Shown in pieces: positions 36,759 through 45,121 of a stretch of 64,000 nucleotides of DNA. The stretch is taken from contig JADJVC010000006.1 in NCBI GenBank assembly GCA_016710685.1, forward strand, positions 682,001 to 746,000, written 5' to 3'. A program made the translations under genes and the position numbers. Every line of letters starts with the position of its first letter. Position 1 is the stretch's first letter. Source of the stretch: Flavobacteriales bacterium. GTDB taxonomy: Bacteria; Bacteroidota; Bacteroidia; Flavobacteriales_F; PHOS-HE28. Under the pieces are notes generated by a model. It saw only the letters and a program-made list of their open reading frames with translations, was not told the DNA's origin and made no database searches.

Positions 36759-37840
36759 AACTTGGGTGGTTGGGTTTGCGAAGATAGGGACGGGAGGGCG
36801 GATGCGATCCACCGCTCGATCAAACGCGGCACAGCCAGCTTGTCCAACTTCATCAGGGGAACGCGTTCCCATTCCTTTGGCGGCGTAAAATTTTTCGGCG
36901 GAACGACGGACCAAAAAATAGCATGGATGAGTTGGTGGCTCAGCACATGCCGAGCTGCTTCGTGTTGCCCTACTATACACCAGTCTGGCCCGAAAGCCTT
37001 GCCCAGCGCTGTTTCCAGCGCACGTTTTGTCATGGGCTTCCCACTTTCTATCAGCGGCAGCTCATACAGCCCGGTCCAGATGTCCTTACTTGTTCGCTGC
37101 TGCATGTAAATGTCTTTTCCCGCAGGAATATGCAGGTAGTTGAAGAAGCGGTCGCGGGTTTTCGTTTTGCTTTGCTTCACAGGAAGGAGTGAAATAGTGC
37201 CTGTCGCGAAGGCGGCGCACTTCGCCTGCAACGGGCACCGCATGCAATCGGGGCTTTTGGGCGTGCAGACCGTGGCACCCAGCTCCATCACGGCTTGGTT
37301 GTGGTCACCGGGATGTCTCACATCAAGCAATTCTGCGGCTAACTCCTTGAACTGCTTCCGTCCGGCGGTACTGTCGATCGGAATTTCAATGCCGAAAACA
37401 CGGGCCAGCACGCGGTATACGTTTCCGTCCACAACGGCTGTTGGCCGGTGGAAACAGATGGAGGCGATGGCTGCGGCGGTGTATTCGCCTACGCCTTTCA
37501 ACTTCAGCAGGTCCGCGTGTTCATCGGGGAACTTTCCGCCGTGCTTTACTACCACATGCTGGGCAGCTTTCAACAGGTTGCGGGCGCGGCTGTAATAGCC
37601 CAGGCCTTGCCACTCTTTCAATACTTCGTTCTCATGGGCGGCGGCCAGCTTCTCTACCGTTGGCCAGCGCTGCGTGAAGCGGAGGTAATAGCCCAGGCCT
37701 TGATCTACGCGGGTCTGTTGCAGCATTACCTCGCTCAGCCAAATCCGGTACGGGTCCTTCGTTTCCCGCCAAGGTAAGGCACGATGGTTTTCGTGGTACC
37801 ACGGCAGCAGCAACTTGGAAAACCACGAACGACTTGACAT
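36755..37840 (-). CDS. mutY: A/G-specific adenine glycosylase
   Basis: 361 residues. HhH-GPD glycosylase domain with catalytic Glu (SEVMLQQTRVDQG), hairpin LKGVGEYTAAAI and catalytic Asp in AVVDGNVYRVLAR. Four-Cys iron-sulfur loop with the canonical spacing C-x6-C-x2-C-x5-C (CTPKSPDCMRCPLQAKC). NUDIX-like C-terminal domain from about 225. It removes adenine mispaired with 8-oxoguanine. Divergent from HU, with 71 bp between the starts. A near-consensus CATCTTTG lies 7 bp upstream of its ATG on the minus strand. Confidence 0.96.
   Translation of the reverse strand: MSSRSWFSKLLLPWYHENHRALPWRETKDPYRIWLSEVMLQQTRVDQGLGYYLRFTQRWPTVEKLAAAHENEVLKEWQGLGYYSRARNLLKAAQHVVVKHGGKFPDEHADLLKLKGVGEYTAAAIASICFHRPTAVVDGNVYRVLARVFGIEIPIDSTAGRKQFKELAAELLDVRHPGDHNQAVMELGATVCTPKSPDCMRCPLQAKCAAFATGTISLLPVKQSKTKTRDRFFNYLHIPAGKDIYMQQRTSKDIWTGLYELPLIESGKPMTKRALETALGKAFGPDWCIVGQHEAARHVLSHQLIHAIFWSVVPPKNFTPPKEWERVPLMKLDKLAVPRLIERWIASALPSLSSQTQPPKL
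36779..36786 (-). promoter_or_regulatory. Internal -7 element TATCTTCG for ssb
   Basis: TATCTTCG on the minus strand, within the last codons of mutY and 20 bp before the ssb ATG. It would allow ssb to be expressed without mutY. Confidence 0.5.
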
Positions 37841-37878
37841 CCAGCGACAAAGATGCGTTGCTCGTACAAAAGAAATGC

Positions 37879-37886
37879 TATCTTCG
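37879..37886 (+). promoter_or_regulatory. -7 element TATCTTCG for HU gene
   Basis: TATCTTCG followed by CACCCCC, 25 bp upstream of the HU ATG. Confidence 0.6.
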
Positions 37887-37911
37887 CACCCCCAAAAAAG
37901 AAAGGACGGGT

Positions 37912-38205
37912 ATGACCAAGGCGGAACTTGTAGCGGCCATTAATAGCAAAACCGGCATTGAGCGCGAAGTTGTGCTCAATACCATTGAAGCGTTCATGGA
38001 CCAAGTAAAGAACAGCTTGGAAGGCGGCGAAGACGTGCATTTGCGCGGATTCGGCAGCTTCTTGGTGAAGCACCGCGCACAGAAGACCGGGCGCATCCTG
38101 AAGAACAACACCACCATCATGATTCCGGCGCACGACATTCCTTTCTTCAAGCCTGCTGACGTGTTTGTGGACAAGGTGAAAAACCGCCCCAAGAAAACTA
38201 TCTGA
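37912..38205 (+). CDS. HU/IHF-family DNA-binding protein
   Basis: 97 residues from ATG 37912 (MTKAELVAAINSKTG). Typical HU dimerisation helices, then GGEDVHLRGFGSFLV, beta-arm residues KTGRILKNNT and a Pro-containing tip (MIPAHDIPFFKP). Nucleoid protein. Its stop overlaps the start of the TPR gene (TGATG), so the two are coupled. Confidence 0.95.
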   Translation: MTKAELVAAINSKTGIEREVVLNTIEAFMDQVKNSLEGGEDVHLRGFGSFLVKHRAQKTGRILKNNTTIMIPAHDIPFFKPADVFVDKVKNRPKKTI

Positions 38206-38771
38206 TGGGTTTAACGCGCAAGCATTGGATGATGGTAGTGGCCACCGTGTTGGTGGTAACGCTCCTTGCCATGGCCCCGCGTACGCCTTCGAACGCCGCT
38301 GCAGCCAACGCCGCCGAGGCCACTTCAGCCCGTGTGAGCGAGGTCCCCAACAGCGGTTCCACGCCCACTGCCGACGGCCCGCGTGAGGGTATGACCAGCA
38401 AGAATCCCAAAGTTTCCGCGATTCTTAGCGAACTCGCAGCCGGCAGCCCGCCCATGCAGACCATCCTGAAGCTGAAGGGTTTGGCAGATGAGGAGCCTGA
38501 TAACGTGGAAGCGCAATATCATTTGGGCCTTTTCAGCTGGCAGACCGGCCAATACGACAAGGCCATGGATCGCTTCCGGAGAACCATCGCTCTGGATGCC
38601 AATGGCTATCCGGATGCCTATGCCTATCTCGGCCAAGCCTACGCCTCGCTCGATAGCGCGGATAAGGCCATTGCCACATTGGAGACCTACAAGACGCTGG
38701 TGACCGACACCGCCCTGATAAACGGCGCGGACCGGTATATCATCGAGATCAAGAACAAGCACAAACACTGA
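38205..38771 (+). CDS. TPR-repeat membrane-anchored protein
   Basis: 188 residues. An N-terminal hydrophobic segment (about 8-24) is followed by an Ala/Ser/Pro-rich linker and two to three TPR units (NVEAQYHLGLFSWQTGQYDKAM, quoted in part; PDAYAYLGQAYASLDSADKAI). Probably a periplasm-facing or anchored scaffold. It lies between HU and rng in a same-strand series. Function unknown. Confidence 0.8.
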   Translation: MGLTRKHWMMVVATVLVVTLLAMAPRTPSNAAAANAAEATSARVSEVPNSGSTPTADGPREGMTSKNPKVSAILSELAAGSPPMQTILKLKGLADEEPDNVEAQYHLGLFSWQTGQYDKAMDRFRRTIALDANGYPDAYAYLGQAYASLDSADKAIATLETYKTLVTDTALINGADRYIIEIKNKHKH

Positions 38772-38777
38772 CCACAC

Positions 38778-38870
38778 ATGCCCTGCGGTAAAAAAAGGAA
38801 GCGCCATAAGATGGCCACCCACAAGCGGAAAAAGCGCTTGCGCAAGAATCGTCACAAGAAGAAGAAGTAG
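38778..38870 (+). CDS. Very small basic protein (AURKAIP1/COX24-like)
   Basis: A 30-residue frame (MPCGKKRKRHKMATHKRKKR and ten more residues ending HKKKK) between the TPR gene and rng; TAG stop. More than half of the residues are Lys, Arg or His. It matches my memory of the small AURKAIP1/COX24-domain proteins of Bacteroidota. Their mitochondrial relative is a ribosomal small-subunit protein (mS38), so a ribosome-bound role is likely. The start is 6 bp after the upstream stop. Confidence 0.8.
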   Translation: MPCGKKRKRHKMATHKRKKRLRKNRHKKKK

Positions 38871-38970
38871 GCGTTGACGCCCGGCATGGCCCCGTTCCGC
38901 ATTTGGCGGGACGCGGTCCGCCGTTCGGGCATTTTGCGCTGCAAAGCGCGCAACCTTACCCCCTTTTTCC

Positions 38971-40521
38971 GTGAGCGTAGATCTGATCATCCGTTCCCAA
39001 GGGAGCGAAGTAGCCATCGCCGTAATGCGCGACAAGCTCCTTATGGAGCTTCACCGCGAACGGACCGAGCGGGGCTTTGCCGTAGGCGATATTTATTTGG
39101 CCAAGGTGCGCAAAGTGGCGCCCGGCCTTAATGCGGCCTTCGTGGACGTGGGGCACGAAAAGGACGCCTTTCTGCACTATTTCGACCTCGGCCCGCAGTA
39201 CCGCAACAGCTACAAATTTGCCAAGGCCGCAGTGGCTGGGACACTGAAGTCCTCGCTTTTAGAGGATTTGAAGCCTGAGCAGGACATTACTAAGGACGGC
39301 AAGTTGGCCGAAGTGCTCAGTGCCAGCCAAACCATTCTGGTGCAGATCGCCAAAGAACCGATCAGCACAAAAGGCCCGCGCCTAACGGCGGAAGTGACCC
39401 TGGCCGGGCGCTATATGGTGTTGGTTCCATTCATCAACAAGGTGAGCATAAGCAGCCGCCTCACCGATGAAACGGAACGCAAGCGACTGAAAGCGCTGAT
39501 GCAGGCCATCCGCCCGAAAAACTTCGGCGTGATCATCCGTACCAACGCGGAAGGCAAGGCCACCGAAGATCTTGAAGCCGACCTGAAAAGCCTGTTGCAA
39601 CGCTGGGATGAGATGTTCCGCAACTTGCGAAACGCCATGCCGCCCAAGCAGGTGCTCGGCGAAATCGACCGCACCAATGCCGTGCTGCGCGATGTGCTGA
39701 ACAAGGATTTCACCAGCATTATCGTGGATGATGAACTGCTCTTCGAAGAAGTGAAAGAGACCATCGCGCGCACCGCACCGGAGAAGAGCGACATCGTAAA
39801 GCACTACAAGGGCAAGCTCGACATCTTCGATAACTACGGCATCAACAAGCAGATCAAGCAAGCTTTCGGCCGACAAGTGATGCTGCCCAGCGGGGGCTAC
39901 CTCATCGTGGAGAAAACGGAAGCCATGCACGTGGTGGACGTGAACAGCGGAAGCCGCAAAGGCGGGCGCAACACCCAGGAGGTAAATGCGCTCGAGATCA
40001 ACGTGGAGGCCGCCAAGGAAATCGCGCGCTTGCTACGCCTGCGCGATATGGGTGGCATTATCTGCGTGGACTTCATCGATCTTTACGAAGCGGAAAACCG
40101 CCGCACGCTCCACAAGGAATTGAAGGACGCCATGGCCGACGACAAGGCCAAGCATAATGTACTTCCGCCGAGCAAATTCGGGGTGATCGAGATGACGCGC
40201 CAACGCGTGCGCCCCGAGACCGAGATCGACACCAGCGAAGCCTGCCCCACCTGTGGCGGCAGCGGCGAGGTGAGCGCACCGGTCCTCATCATCGACGAGA
40301 TCGAAAACGGCCTCAACTACCTGCTTTCGGAAAAGGACATGAGCGGCGTAAGCCTGCACGTGCATCCATTTGTAGCCGCGTACTTCACCAAGGGTCTGCC
40401 CAGCATCCAGCAAAAGTGGTGGTGGCGCTGGAAAAAGTGGGTGAAGGTGGTGCCGCAGGGTTCCAGCCGATACCTCGAATTCCACGTCTTTGATGGCGAG
40501 GGGAAGGAGGTGGCTGTTTAA
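38971..40521 (+). CDS. rng: Ribonuclease E/G family protein
   Basis: 516 residues from GTG 38971. N-terminal S1-type RNA-binding domain (GDIYLAKVRKVAPGLNAAFV, quoted in part), then the RNase E/G catalytic core with metal aspartates in MHVVDVNSGS and GGIICVDFIDL, and the zinc-link CPTCGGSG. Short C-terminus without a degradosome scaffold, so RNase G-like. It processes rRNA and mRNA. No ATG fits the conserved N-terminus, which supports GTG. Confidence 0.94.
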   Translation: MSVDLIIRSQGSEVAIAVMRDKLLMELHRERTERGFAVGDIYLAKVRKVAPGLNAAFVDVGHEKDAFLHYFDLGPQYRNSYKFAKAAVAGTLKSSLLEDLKPEQDITKDGKLAEVLSASQTILVQIAKEPISTKGPRLTAEVTLAGRYMVLVPFINKVSISSRLTDETERKRLKALMQAIRPKNFGVIIRTNAEGKATEDLEADLKSLLQRWDEMFRNLRNAMPPKQVLGEIDRTNAVLRDVLNKDFTSIIVDDELLFEEVKETIARTAPEKSDIVKHYKGKLDIFDNYGINKQIKQAFGRQVMLPSGGYLIVEKTEAMHVVDVNSGSRKGGRNTQEVNALEINVEAAKEIARLLRLRDMGGIICVDFIDLYEAENRRTLHKELKDAMADDKAKHNVLPPSKFGVIEMTRQRVRPETEIDTSEACPTCGGSGEVSAPVLIIDEIENGLNYLLSEKDMSGVSLHVHPFVAAYFTKGLPSIQQKWWWRWKKWVKVVPQGSSRYLEFHVFDGEGKEVAV

Positions 40522-40544
40522 GTGAGCAACGGAGTCGCTGCTTT

Positions 40545-40598
40545 GTCTTATGTCTCATGTCCTATGCGTGGGCGAGCATAAGACATGAGACATAAGAC
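40545..40598 (+). repeat. 23-bp inverted repeat of atgtctt words
   Basis: Arms 40545-40567 (GTCTTATGTCTCATGTCC and 5 more bases) and 40576-40598 pair with one mismatch around an 8-base loop. The arms are themselves 7-nt-period words (ATGTCTT). The hairpin lies between rng and recX. No T-run follows, so it is better read as a dispersed repeat pair than a classical terminator. Confidence 0.7.
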
Positions 40599-40631
40599 AT
40601 CTGCTATCAGGTCTCTATCTGTGAATCCAAA

Positions 40632-41108
40632 ATGTCCACCGAGCCCACGGAAAAAGAACTCTTAGCCAAAGCCCGCAACTACTGCGCCCGCCAAGAGCGT
40701 TGCCAGCAGGAAGTGCGCGACAAGGCATATGCTTGGGGTGCGCATCGCGAAGCGGTGGAGCAGGTAATCGCACAACTCATCGGCGAAGGCTTCCTGAACG
40801 AGGCCCGTTTTGCCGAACATTTCGCCGTGAGCAAGAGCCGGCAGAAGGGCTGGGGCCGCCGGAAAATCGAACAAGCGTTACAGGTGAAGCGCGTTTCTAA
40901 AGTTTGCATCGCACTTGGTTTGAAGGCCATCGATGGCGATGAAGCATCAGACCAATTACAAATAGCCGTAGCCAAGCGCTGGGAAAAGCTGAAGCACGAG
41001 GAGCCGTTCATCCGGAAAGGAAAGTTGGTCCGATATTTTATGGGCAAGGGGTTTTCGGCGGATGAGATCGAGGCGGCGTTGGAATTTGCGCTACAGGGGC
41101 GTGACTGA
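40632..41108 (+). CDS. recX: Regulatory protein RecX
   Basis: 158 residues with the RecX three-helix repeats: NYCARQERCQQEVRDKAYAW, VIAQLIGEGFLNEARFAEHF and KGWGRRKIEQALQVKRVS, then a last repeat near the C-terminus (LVRYFMGKGFSADEIEAAL). RecX limits RecA filament growth. recA is not in this window. Confidence 0.93.
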   Translation: MSTEPTEKELLAKARNYCARQERCQQEVRDKAYAWGAHREAVEQVIAQLIGEGFLNEARFAEHFAVSKSRQKGWGRRKIEQALQVKRVSKVCIALGLKAIDGDEASDQLQIAVAKRWEKLKHEEPFIRKGKLVRYFMGKGFSADEIEAALEFALQGRD

Positions 41109-41130
41109 TCCACGCAGGTCTGCAACGCAA

Positions 41131-41158
41131 ACAATCCTGTTAATCCTGTAATCCTGTC
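41131..41158 (+). repeat. aatcctgt repeat
   Basis: ACAATCCTGTTAATCCTGTA followed by ATCCTGTC: three 8-9-nt words between recX and prfB. Confidence 0.6.
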
Positions 41159-41238
41159 GAAAACCTACTTGTTAAGGTCCGCGACGGCGGCTATCCACGC
41201 AATCGAGTCCCCGGTTTTATTCCGCTTCCTGCGCGCAG

Positions 41239-41246
41239 TACCTTCG
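41239..41246 (+). promoter_or_regulatory. -7 element TACCTTCG for prfB
   Basis: TACCTTCG followed by CGG, 30 bp upstream of ATG 41277. Confidence 0.6.
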
Positions 41247-41276
41247 CGGCCCGAAAGAACCGGGCTTTCCCGCACC

Positions 41277-42377
41277 ATGATCACCATTGATAAGATCACC
41301 GACCTCGCCGAGCGCCTCGAAGCATTGAAAGGCTACTTGGAGATCGAGGACAAGCGGGGCCGCATTCTCGAAGAGGAGAAGTACACCCTCGACCCGGATT
41401 TTTGGAACGACCAGAAGAAGGCGCAAGCCGTGATGCACAAGATCCGCGAGCTGAAACGCTGGGTGGTGATGTATGAAAATGTGAAGCGCGAAGTGGACGA
41501 TGCAGGCGTGACGCATGAGTTCTTCAAGGCCAAGGAAGCGAGCGAAGATGAGTTGGAGGTCCAGTTCAAAAAAGCGTCGGAAGCCTTGGAGGAGCTGGAG
41601 TTCAAGAACATGCTTAGCGCAGAGGAAGACCCCTTAAGCGCGGTGGTGCAGATCACCAGCGGCGCGGGCGGCACCGAAAGCAACGATTGGGCCTTGATGC
41701 TCCTGCGCATGTACCGCATGTACGCGGAAAAGAGCGGATACCAAGTGAAGATCCTCGACTATCAGGACGGTGAAGCCGCGGGCATCAAGCAAGCCACCAT
41801 GGAAGTGGACGGTGAATTTGCCTTTGGCATGTTGAAGAGCGAGAACGGCGTGCATCGCTTGGTGCGCATCAGCCCCTTCGATAGCCAAGCCCGGCGCCAC
41901 ACGAGCTTCGTAAGCGTCTACGTATTCCCTTTGGTGGACGAAAGCATCGACATCGACATCAATCCGGCGGACATCACCTGGGACACCTTCCGCAGCGGTG
42001 GCGCAGGCGGCCAGAACGTGAACAAGGTGGAGACCGGCGTACGCCTACGCCACGGACCTACCGGAATCATTATTGAGAACACCGAGACGCGCAGCCAGTT
42101 GGACAACAAGACCAAAGCGCTGCAACTGCTGAAGAGCCAACTCTACGAGGCCGAATTGGAGCGCCGAAGGAACAAGCGCAGCGAGATCGAAGCGGGAAAG
42201 AAGAAGATCGAGTGGGGCAGCCAGATCCGCAACTACGTCCTTCAACCCTACAAGCTGGTGAAGGATGTGCGCACCAGCTACGAGACCAGCAGCGTGGATG
42301 ATGTGCTGAACGGCGAGATCGATGAATTCCTAAAAGCATGGTTGATGCAGAACGGGCAGAGCCAGAAGGTAGCTTAA
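41277..42377 (+). CDS. prfB: Peptide chain release factor 2, no frameshift site
   Basis: 366 residues from ATG 41277, downstream of a -7 element. Codon-recognition tripeptide SPF (VRISPFDSQ) identifies RF2 and not RF1, and GGQ (SGGAGGQNVNK) is the peptidyl-hydrolysis motif. Many bacteria encode RF2 with a programmed +1 frameshift at CTTTGAC after codon 25. Here the equivalent place (LKGYLEIED) reads TACTTGGAGATC in one open frame, so that autoregulation is absent. RF2 ends translation at TGA and TAA. Confidence 0.96.
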   Translation: MITIDKITDLAERLEALKGYLEIEDKRGRILEEEKYTLDPDFWNDQKKAQAVMHKIRELKRWVVMYENVKREVDDAGVTHEFFKAKEASEDELEVQFKKASEALEELEFKNMLSAEEDPLSAVVQITSGAGGTESNDWALMLLRMYRMYAEKSGYQVKILDYQDGEAAGIKQATMEVDGEFAFGMLKSENGVHRLVRISPFDSQARRHTSFVSVYVFPLVDESIDIDINPADITWDTFRSGGAGGQNVNKVETGVRLRHGPTGIIIENTETRSQLDNKTKALQLLKSQLYEAELERRRNKRSEIEAGKKKIEWGSQIRNYVLQPYKLVKDVRTSYETSSVDDVLNGEIDEFLKAWLMQNGQSQKVA

Positions 42378-42380
42378 TGC

Positions 42381-42524
42381 GATCAGAAAATCAGAAGATC
42401 AGAAAATGGGAAATGCCGCTCTCCGACAAGACATCGCAGAGAAGAAATCCTACAAGATCAATACGAAACACTGACCGCATCGCGGCAACGGCATTCAATT
42501 TTCTGATCGTCTGATCTTCTGATT
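42381..42524 (+). repeat. Inverted pair of gatcaga repeats
   Basis: GATCAGAAAATCAGAAGATC (42381-42406 with its end) faces TTTTCTGATCGTCTGATCTT (42498-42524) across about 90 bp. Words of 8-9 nt. The spacer has no gene. The pair lies between prfB and the arsC-like gene. Confidence 0.65.
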
Positions 42525-42544
42525 GACACATTTCACAGCATCCC

Positions 42545-42895
42545 ATGTCCGACTACACCATTTACCACAACCCCCGCTGCTCCAAAAGCCGCGAAGCGCT
42601 TGCCCTGCTGAAGGACAACGGCATCACCCCCAAAGTGGTGGAATACCTTAAAGACACGCCGACGCGAAAGGAGTTGGAACTGCTGGTGATGCAGCTCGGC
42701 ATAAAGGCATCGGATCTGGTGCGCAAGGGCGAAGCGCTTTTCAAGGAAAAGTACAAAGGGCTTGATCTGAACGAACACGAATGGATCCGTGTTATGCACG
42801 AAAACCCCGTGCTGATGGAACGGCCCGTAGTGGTAAAAGGACACAAGGCCGTTATCGGAAGGCCTATGGAAAACGTACAGGACTTGCTGGCCTAG
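42545..42895 (+). CDS. ArsC/Spx-family reductase-like protein
   Basis: 116 residues. Thioredoxin-like ArsC fold with Cys12 in YHNPRCSKSREAL and the later basic motif NPVLMERPVV. Glutathione/glutaredoxin-dependent arsenate reductases of the E. coli ArsC type share this layout. No other ars gene is nearby, so a general thiol role is equally possible. TAG stop. Confidence 0.85.
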   Translation: MSDYTIYHNPRCSKSREALALLKDNGITPKVVEYLKDTPTRKELELLVMQLGIKASDLVRKGEALFKEKYKGLDLNEHEWIRVMHENPVLMERPVVVKGHKAVIGRPMENVQDLLA

Positions 42896-42901
42896 GCGTA
42901 A

Positions 42902-42921
42902 GGACGATGCATGCATCGTCC
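42902..42921. repeat. Perfect 20-bp palindrome
   Basis: GGACGATGCATGCATCGTCC, a perfect self-complementary sequence 6 bp after the arsC-like stop. It extends outward with GGCGT / ACGCC. It may end transcription or be a dispersed palindrome. Confidence 0.7.
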
Positions 42922-42988
42922 CACGCCGGGCAGCACGGACCGGAATAGATAGCAGTAAAGGCGGGTACTCCGCCATAACCAAACGAAG

Positions 42989-44383
42989 ATGGACTACCGC
43001 ATAGAAAAAGACACGATGGGCGAGGTAAAAGTGCCCGCTGACAAGTACTGGGGCGCACAGACCGAGCGCAGCCGCAACAACTTCAAGATCGGGCCGCCGG
43101 GCAGCATGCCGAGCGAGATCATCCACGCGTTCGCCATCCTGAAGAAGGCCGCCGCCCTGGCGAACCTTGAACTGGGCCAGCTTCCGCAGGAAAAGTGCGA
43201 TCTGATCGGTAAGGTCTGCGACGAGATCCTCGCACATAAGCTGGACGACCAGTTCCCATTGGTGATCTGGCAGACCGGCAGTGGCACACAGAGCAACATG
43301 AACGTGAACGAAGTGGTGGCGAACCGCGGGCACGTGATGCAAGGCGGAAAGCTCACCGATGCCGATAAAGTGCTCAAGGCCAACGACGACGTGAACAAGA
43401 GCCAAAGCAGCAATGACACTTTTCCCACGGCCATGCACATCGCGGCCTACACCGCCGCCGCGAAGGTCACATTGCCCGGAGTGATGAAACTCCGCGACAC
43501 GTTGGCCAAGAAGAGCAACGACTTCAAGGACATCGTGAAAACCGGTCGCACGCACTTTATGGACGCTACGCCGCTCACGTTGGGGCAGGAGATCAGCGGC
43601 TACGTGCAGCAGCTCAACAACGGCATCCGCGCAGTGGAGAATGCGCTTGAGATGATAAAGGAACTCGCGCTCGGTGGCACCGCCGTGGGCACGGGCCTCA
43701 ACGCCCCCAAGGGCTACAGCGTGCTCGTCGCGAAGAAGATCGCGGAGCTTACCGGGCTGCCCTTCGTTACCGCACCGAACAAGTTCGAGGCGTTGGCCGC
43801 GCACGATGCGATGGTGGAGCTCAGCGGCGCCTTCAAGCGCTTGGCGGTCTCGCTGAACAAGATCGGCAACGACGTGCGCATGCTCAGCAGCGGCCCACGG
43901 GCCGGCATCGGCGAGATCGTCATCCCGGACAACGAGCCCGGTTCTTCCATCATGCCCGGCAAAGTGAACCCCACGCAACCTGAAGCCCTCACGATGGTGT
44001 GCGCACAGGTGATCGGCAACGATGTGGCGGTGAGCGTTGGCGGCATGCAAGGTCAGTTCGAGTTGAACGTCTTCAAGCCGGTAATGGCTGCCAACGTGCT
44101 GCAAAGTGCCCACTTGCTCGGTGATGCCTGCATGAGCTTCAACGACCATTGTGCCGAGGGCCTGCTGCCCAACAAGCCCGTGCTGAAGCAGCACCTGGAG
44201 AACTCCCTGATGCTCGTCACCGCTTTGAACACGCACATCGGCTACTACAAGAGCGCCGAGATCGCGAACAAGGCACACAAGGAGGGCACTACGCTGAAGC
44301 AGTCTGCGCTCGCGTTGGGTTACGTCACCGCCGAGGACTTCGACACCTGGGTGGACCCGGCGAAGATGGTTAGTGGGGGTTAG
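42989..44383 (+). CDS. fumC: Class II fumarate hydratase
   Basis: 464 residues. Signature GSSIMPGKVNPTQPE (mobile loop with catalytic Ser), GSGTQSNMNVNEV, TGRTHFMDATP with catalytic His, and SSNDTFPTAMH. Converts fumarate to malate in the TCA cycle. TAG stop (44381-44383). Confidence 0.97.
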   Translation: MDYRIEKDTMGEVKVPADKYWGAQTERSRNNFKIGPPGSMPSEIIHAFAILKKAAALANLELGQLPQEKCDLIGKVCDEILAHKLDDQFPLVIWQTGSGTQSNMNVNEVVANRGHVMQGGKLTDADKVLKANDDVNKSQSSNDTFPTAMHIAAYTAAAKVTLPGVMKLRDTLAKKSNDFKDIVKTGRTHFMDATPLTLGQEISGYVQQLNNGIRAVENALEMIKELALGGTAVGTGLNAPKGYSVLVAKKIAELTGLPFVTAPNKFEALAAHDAMVELSGAFKRLAVSLNKIGNDVRMLSSGPRAGIGEIVIPDNEPGSSIMPGKVNPTQPEALTMVCAQVIGNDVAVSVGGMQGQFELNVFKPVMAANVLQSAHLLGDACMSFNDHCAEGLLPNKPVLKQHLENSLMLVTALNTHIGYYKSAEIANKAHKEGTTLKQSALALGYVTAEDFDTWVDPAKMVSGG

Positions 44384-44395
44384 GTGTTCGGGATG

Positions 44396-44413
44396 GGTCG
44401 CCTTGTGGCGACC
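44396..44413. repeat. Hairpin ggtcgcc/ggcgacc after fumC
   Basis: Seven-base-pair stem GGTCGCC TTGT GGCGACC, 12 bp after the fumC stop. No T-run; possible weak terminator or dispersed hairpin. Confidence 0.5.
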
Positions 44414-44461
44414 GAATAGCATCCACGCGGCTGGGGCCGTGCGGCAACTGTGGGTAAGCAT

Positions 44462-44469
44462 TATATTTG
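44462..44469 (+). promoter_or_regulatory. -7 element TATATTTG for toxin-antitoxin operon
   Basis: Exact TAnnTTTG ending 7 bp before the antitoxin ATG at 44477. Confidence 0.65.
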
Positions 44470-44476
44470 CTGCGCC

Positions 44477-44665
44477 ATGACACGCAAGCAAATAAGGATC
44501 GAACTCGACAAGAAGCTCGAAACGATCCCTGAACAGATTTGGGATGAAGTCATTGATTACCTCAATGATTTCGAGCAGAAGAACTCGCAGGAACAAAAGC
44601 GCATCATCGCTTTGAGGGAAATCCTTACTGAAAAAAGGGGATTATTGCTTCGTCTTGCCCAATGA
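44477..44665 (+). CDS. Probable antitoxin of Doc-type module
   Basis: 62 residues from ATG 44477. Helical and charged (QIWDEVIDYLNDFEQKNSQE), resembling DUF2281-like small antitoxin proteins. It does not look like Phd. No DNA-binding motif can be named. It overlaps the toxin start by 4 bp (ATGA), the usual layout of type II toxin-antitoxin pairs with antitoxin first. Confidence 0.7.
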   Translation: MTRKQIRIELDKKLETIPEQIWDEVIDYLNDFEQKNSQEQKRIIALREILTEKRGLLLRLAQ

Positions 44666-45048
44666 TTGGGCTTGAAGAAGCGCTATCAATCCACGAAAAG
44701 GTGGTGGCCGCAACTGGCGGTTCACAAGGAGTGCGTGATATTGGCGGTCTTGAAGCAGCACTCGCCCGTCCATACGCCAGCTTTGGCGGCGAAGACCTTT
44801 ACCCCAGTCCAGTAGAAAAGGCGGCAGCAATTTTGGAAAGCGTCGTGAAGTACCACCCTTTTGTTGATGGCAATAAACGAGCTGGTTACACACTCATGCG
44901 ACTTACATTGAGAACATTTGATTTGGACATCAAGGCCACGGATGACGACGAATACGACATCGTCATCCAAGTCGCCACCGGAAAATTGGACGCAGAAGGC
45001 ATACGCGCATGGCTTGAAAGCCGCGTGGTGCCGATGAAGCATAAGTGA
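44662..45048 (+). CDS. Death-on-curing (Doc/Fic) family toxin
   Basis: 128 residues with the Fic/Doc core HPFVDGNKRAG (about 71-81) and the N-terminal GLEAALARPYASF segment typical of Doc. Doc proteins modify elongation factor Tu by phosphorylation; Fic relatives transfer AMP. No inhibitory helix is visible in the toxin itself, so control should come from the small upstream protein. Confidence 0.88.
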   Translation: MIGLEEALSIHEKVVAATGGSQGVRDIGGLEAALARPYASFGGEDLYPSPVEKAAAILESVVKYHPFVDGNKRAGYTLMRLTLRTFDLDIKATDDDEYDIVIQVATGKLDAEGIRAWLESRVVPMKHK

Positions 45049-45121
45049 ACCCCGCGTTCACGAACCAAGCCGGTGACATTCCTCACCGTCCTTTTCCAAA
45101 CGCATTCCCGATCTTCGCGCC

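Noticed and set aside
41277..41360. Search for an RF2 programmed frameshift
   Set aside because: The frame is continuous through the equivalent site; no CTTTGA is present.
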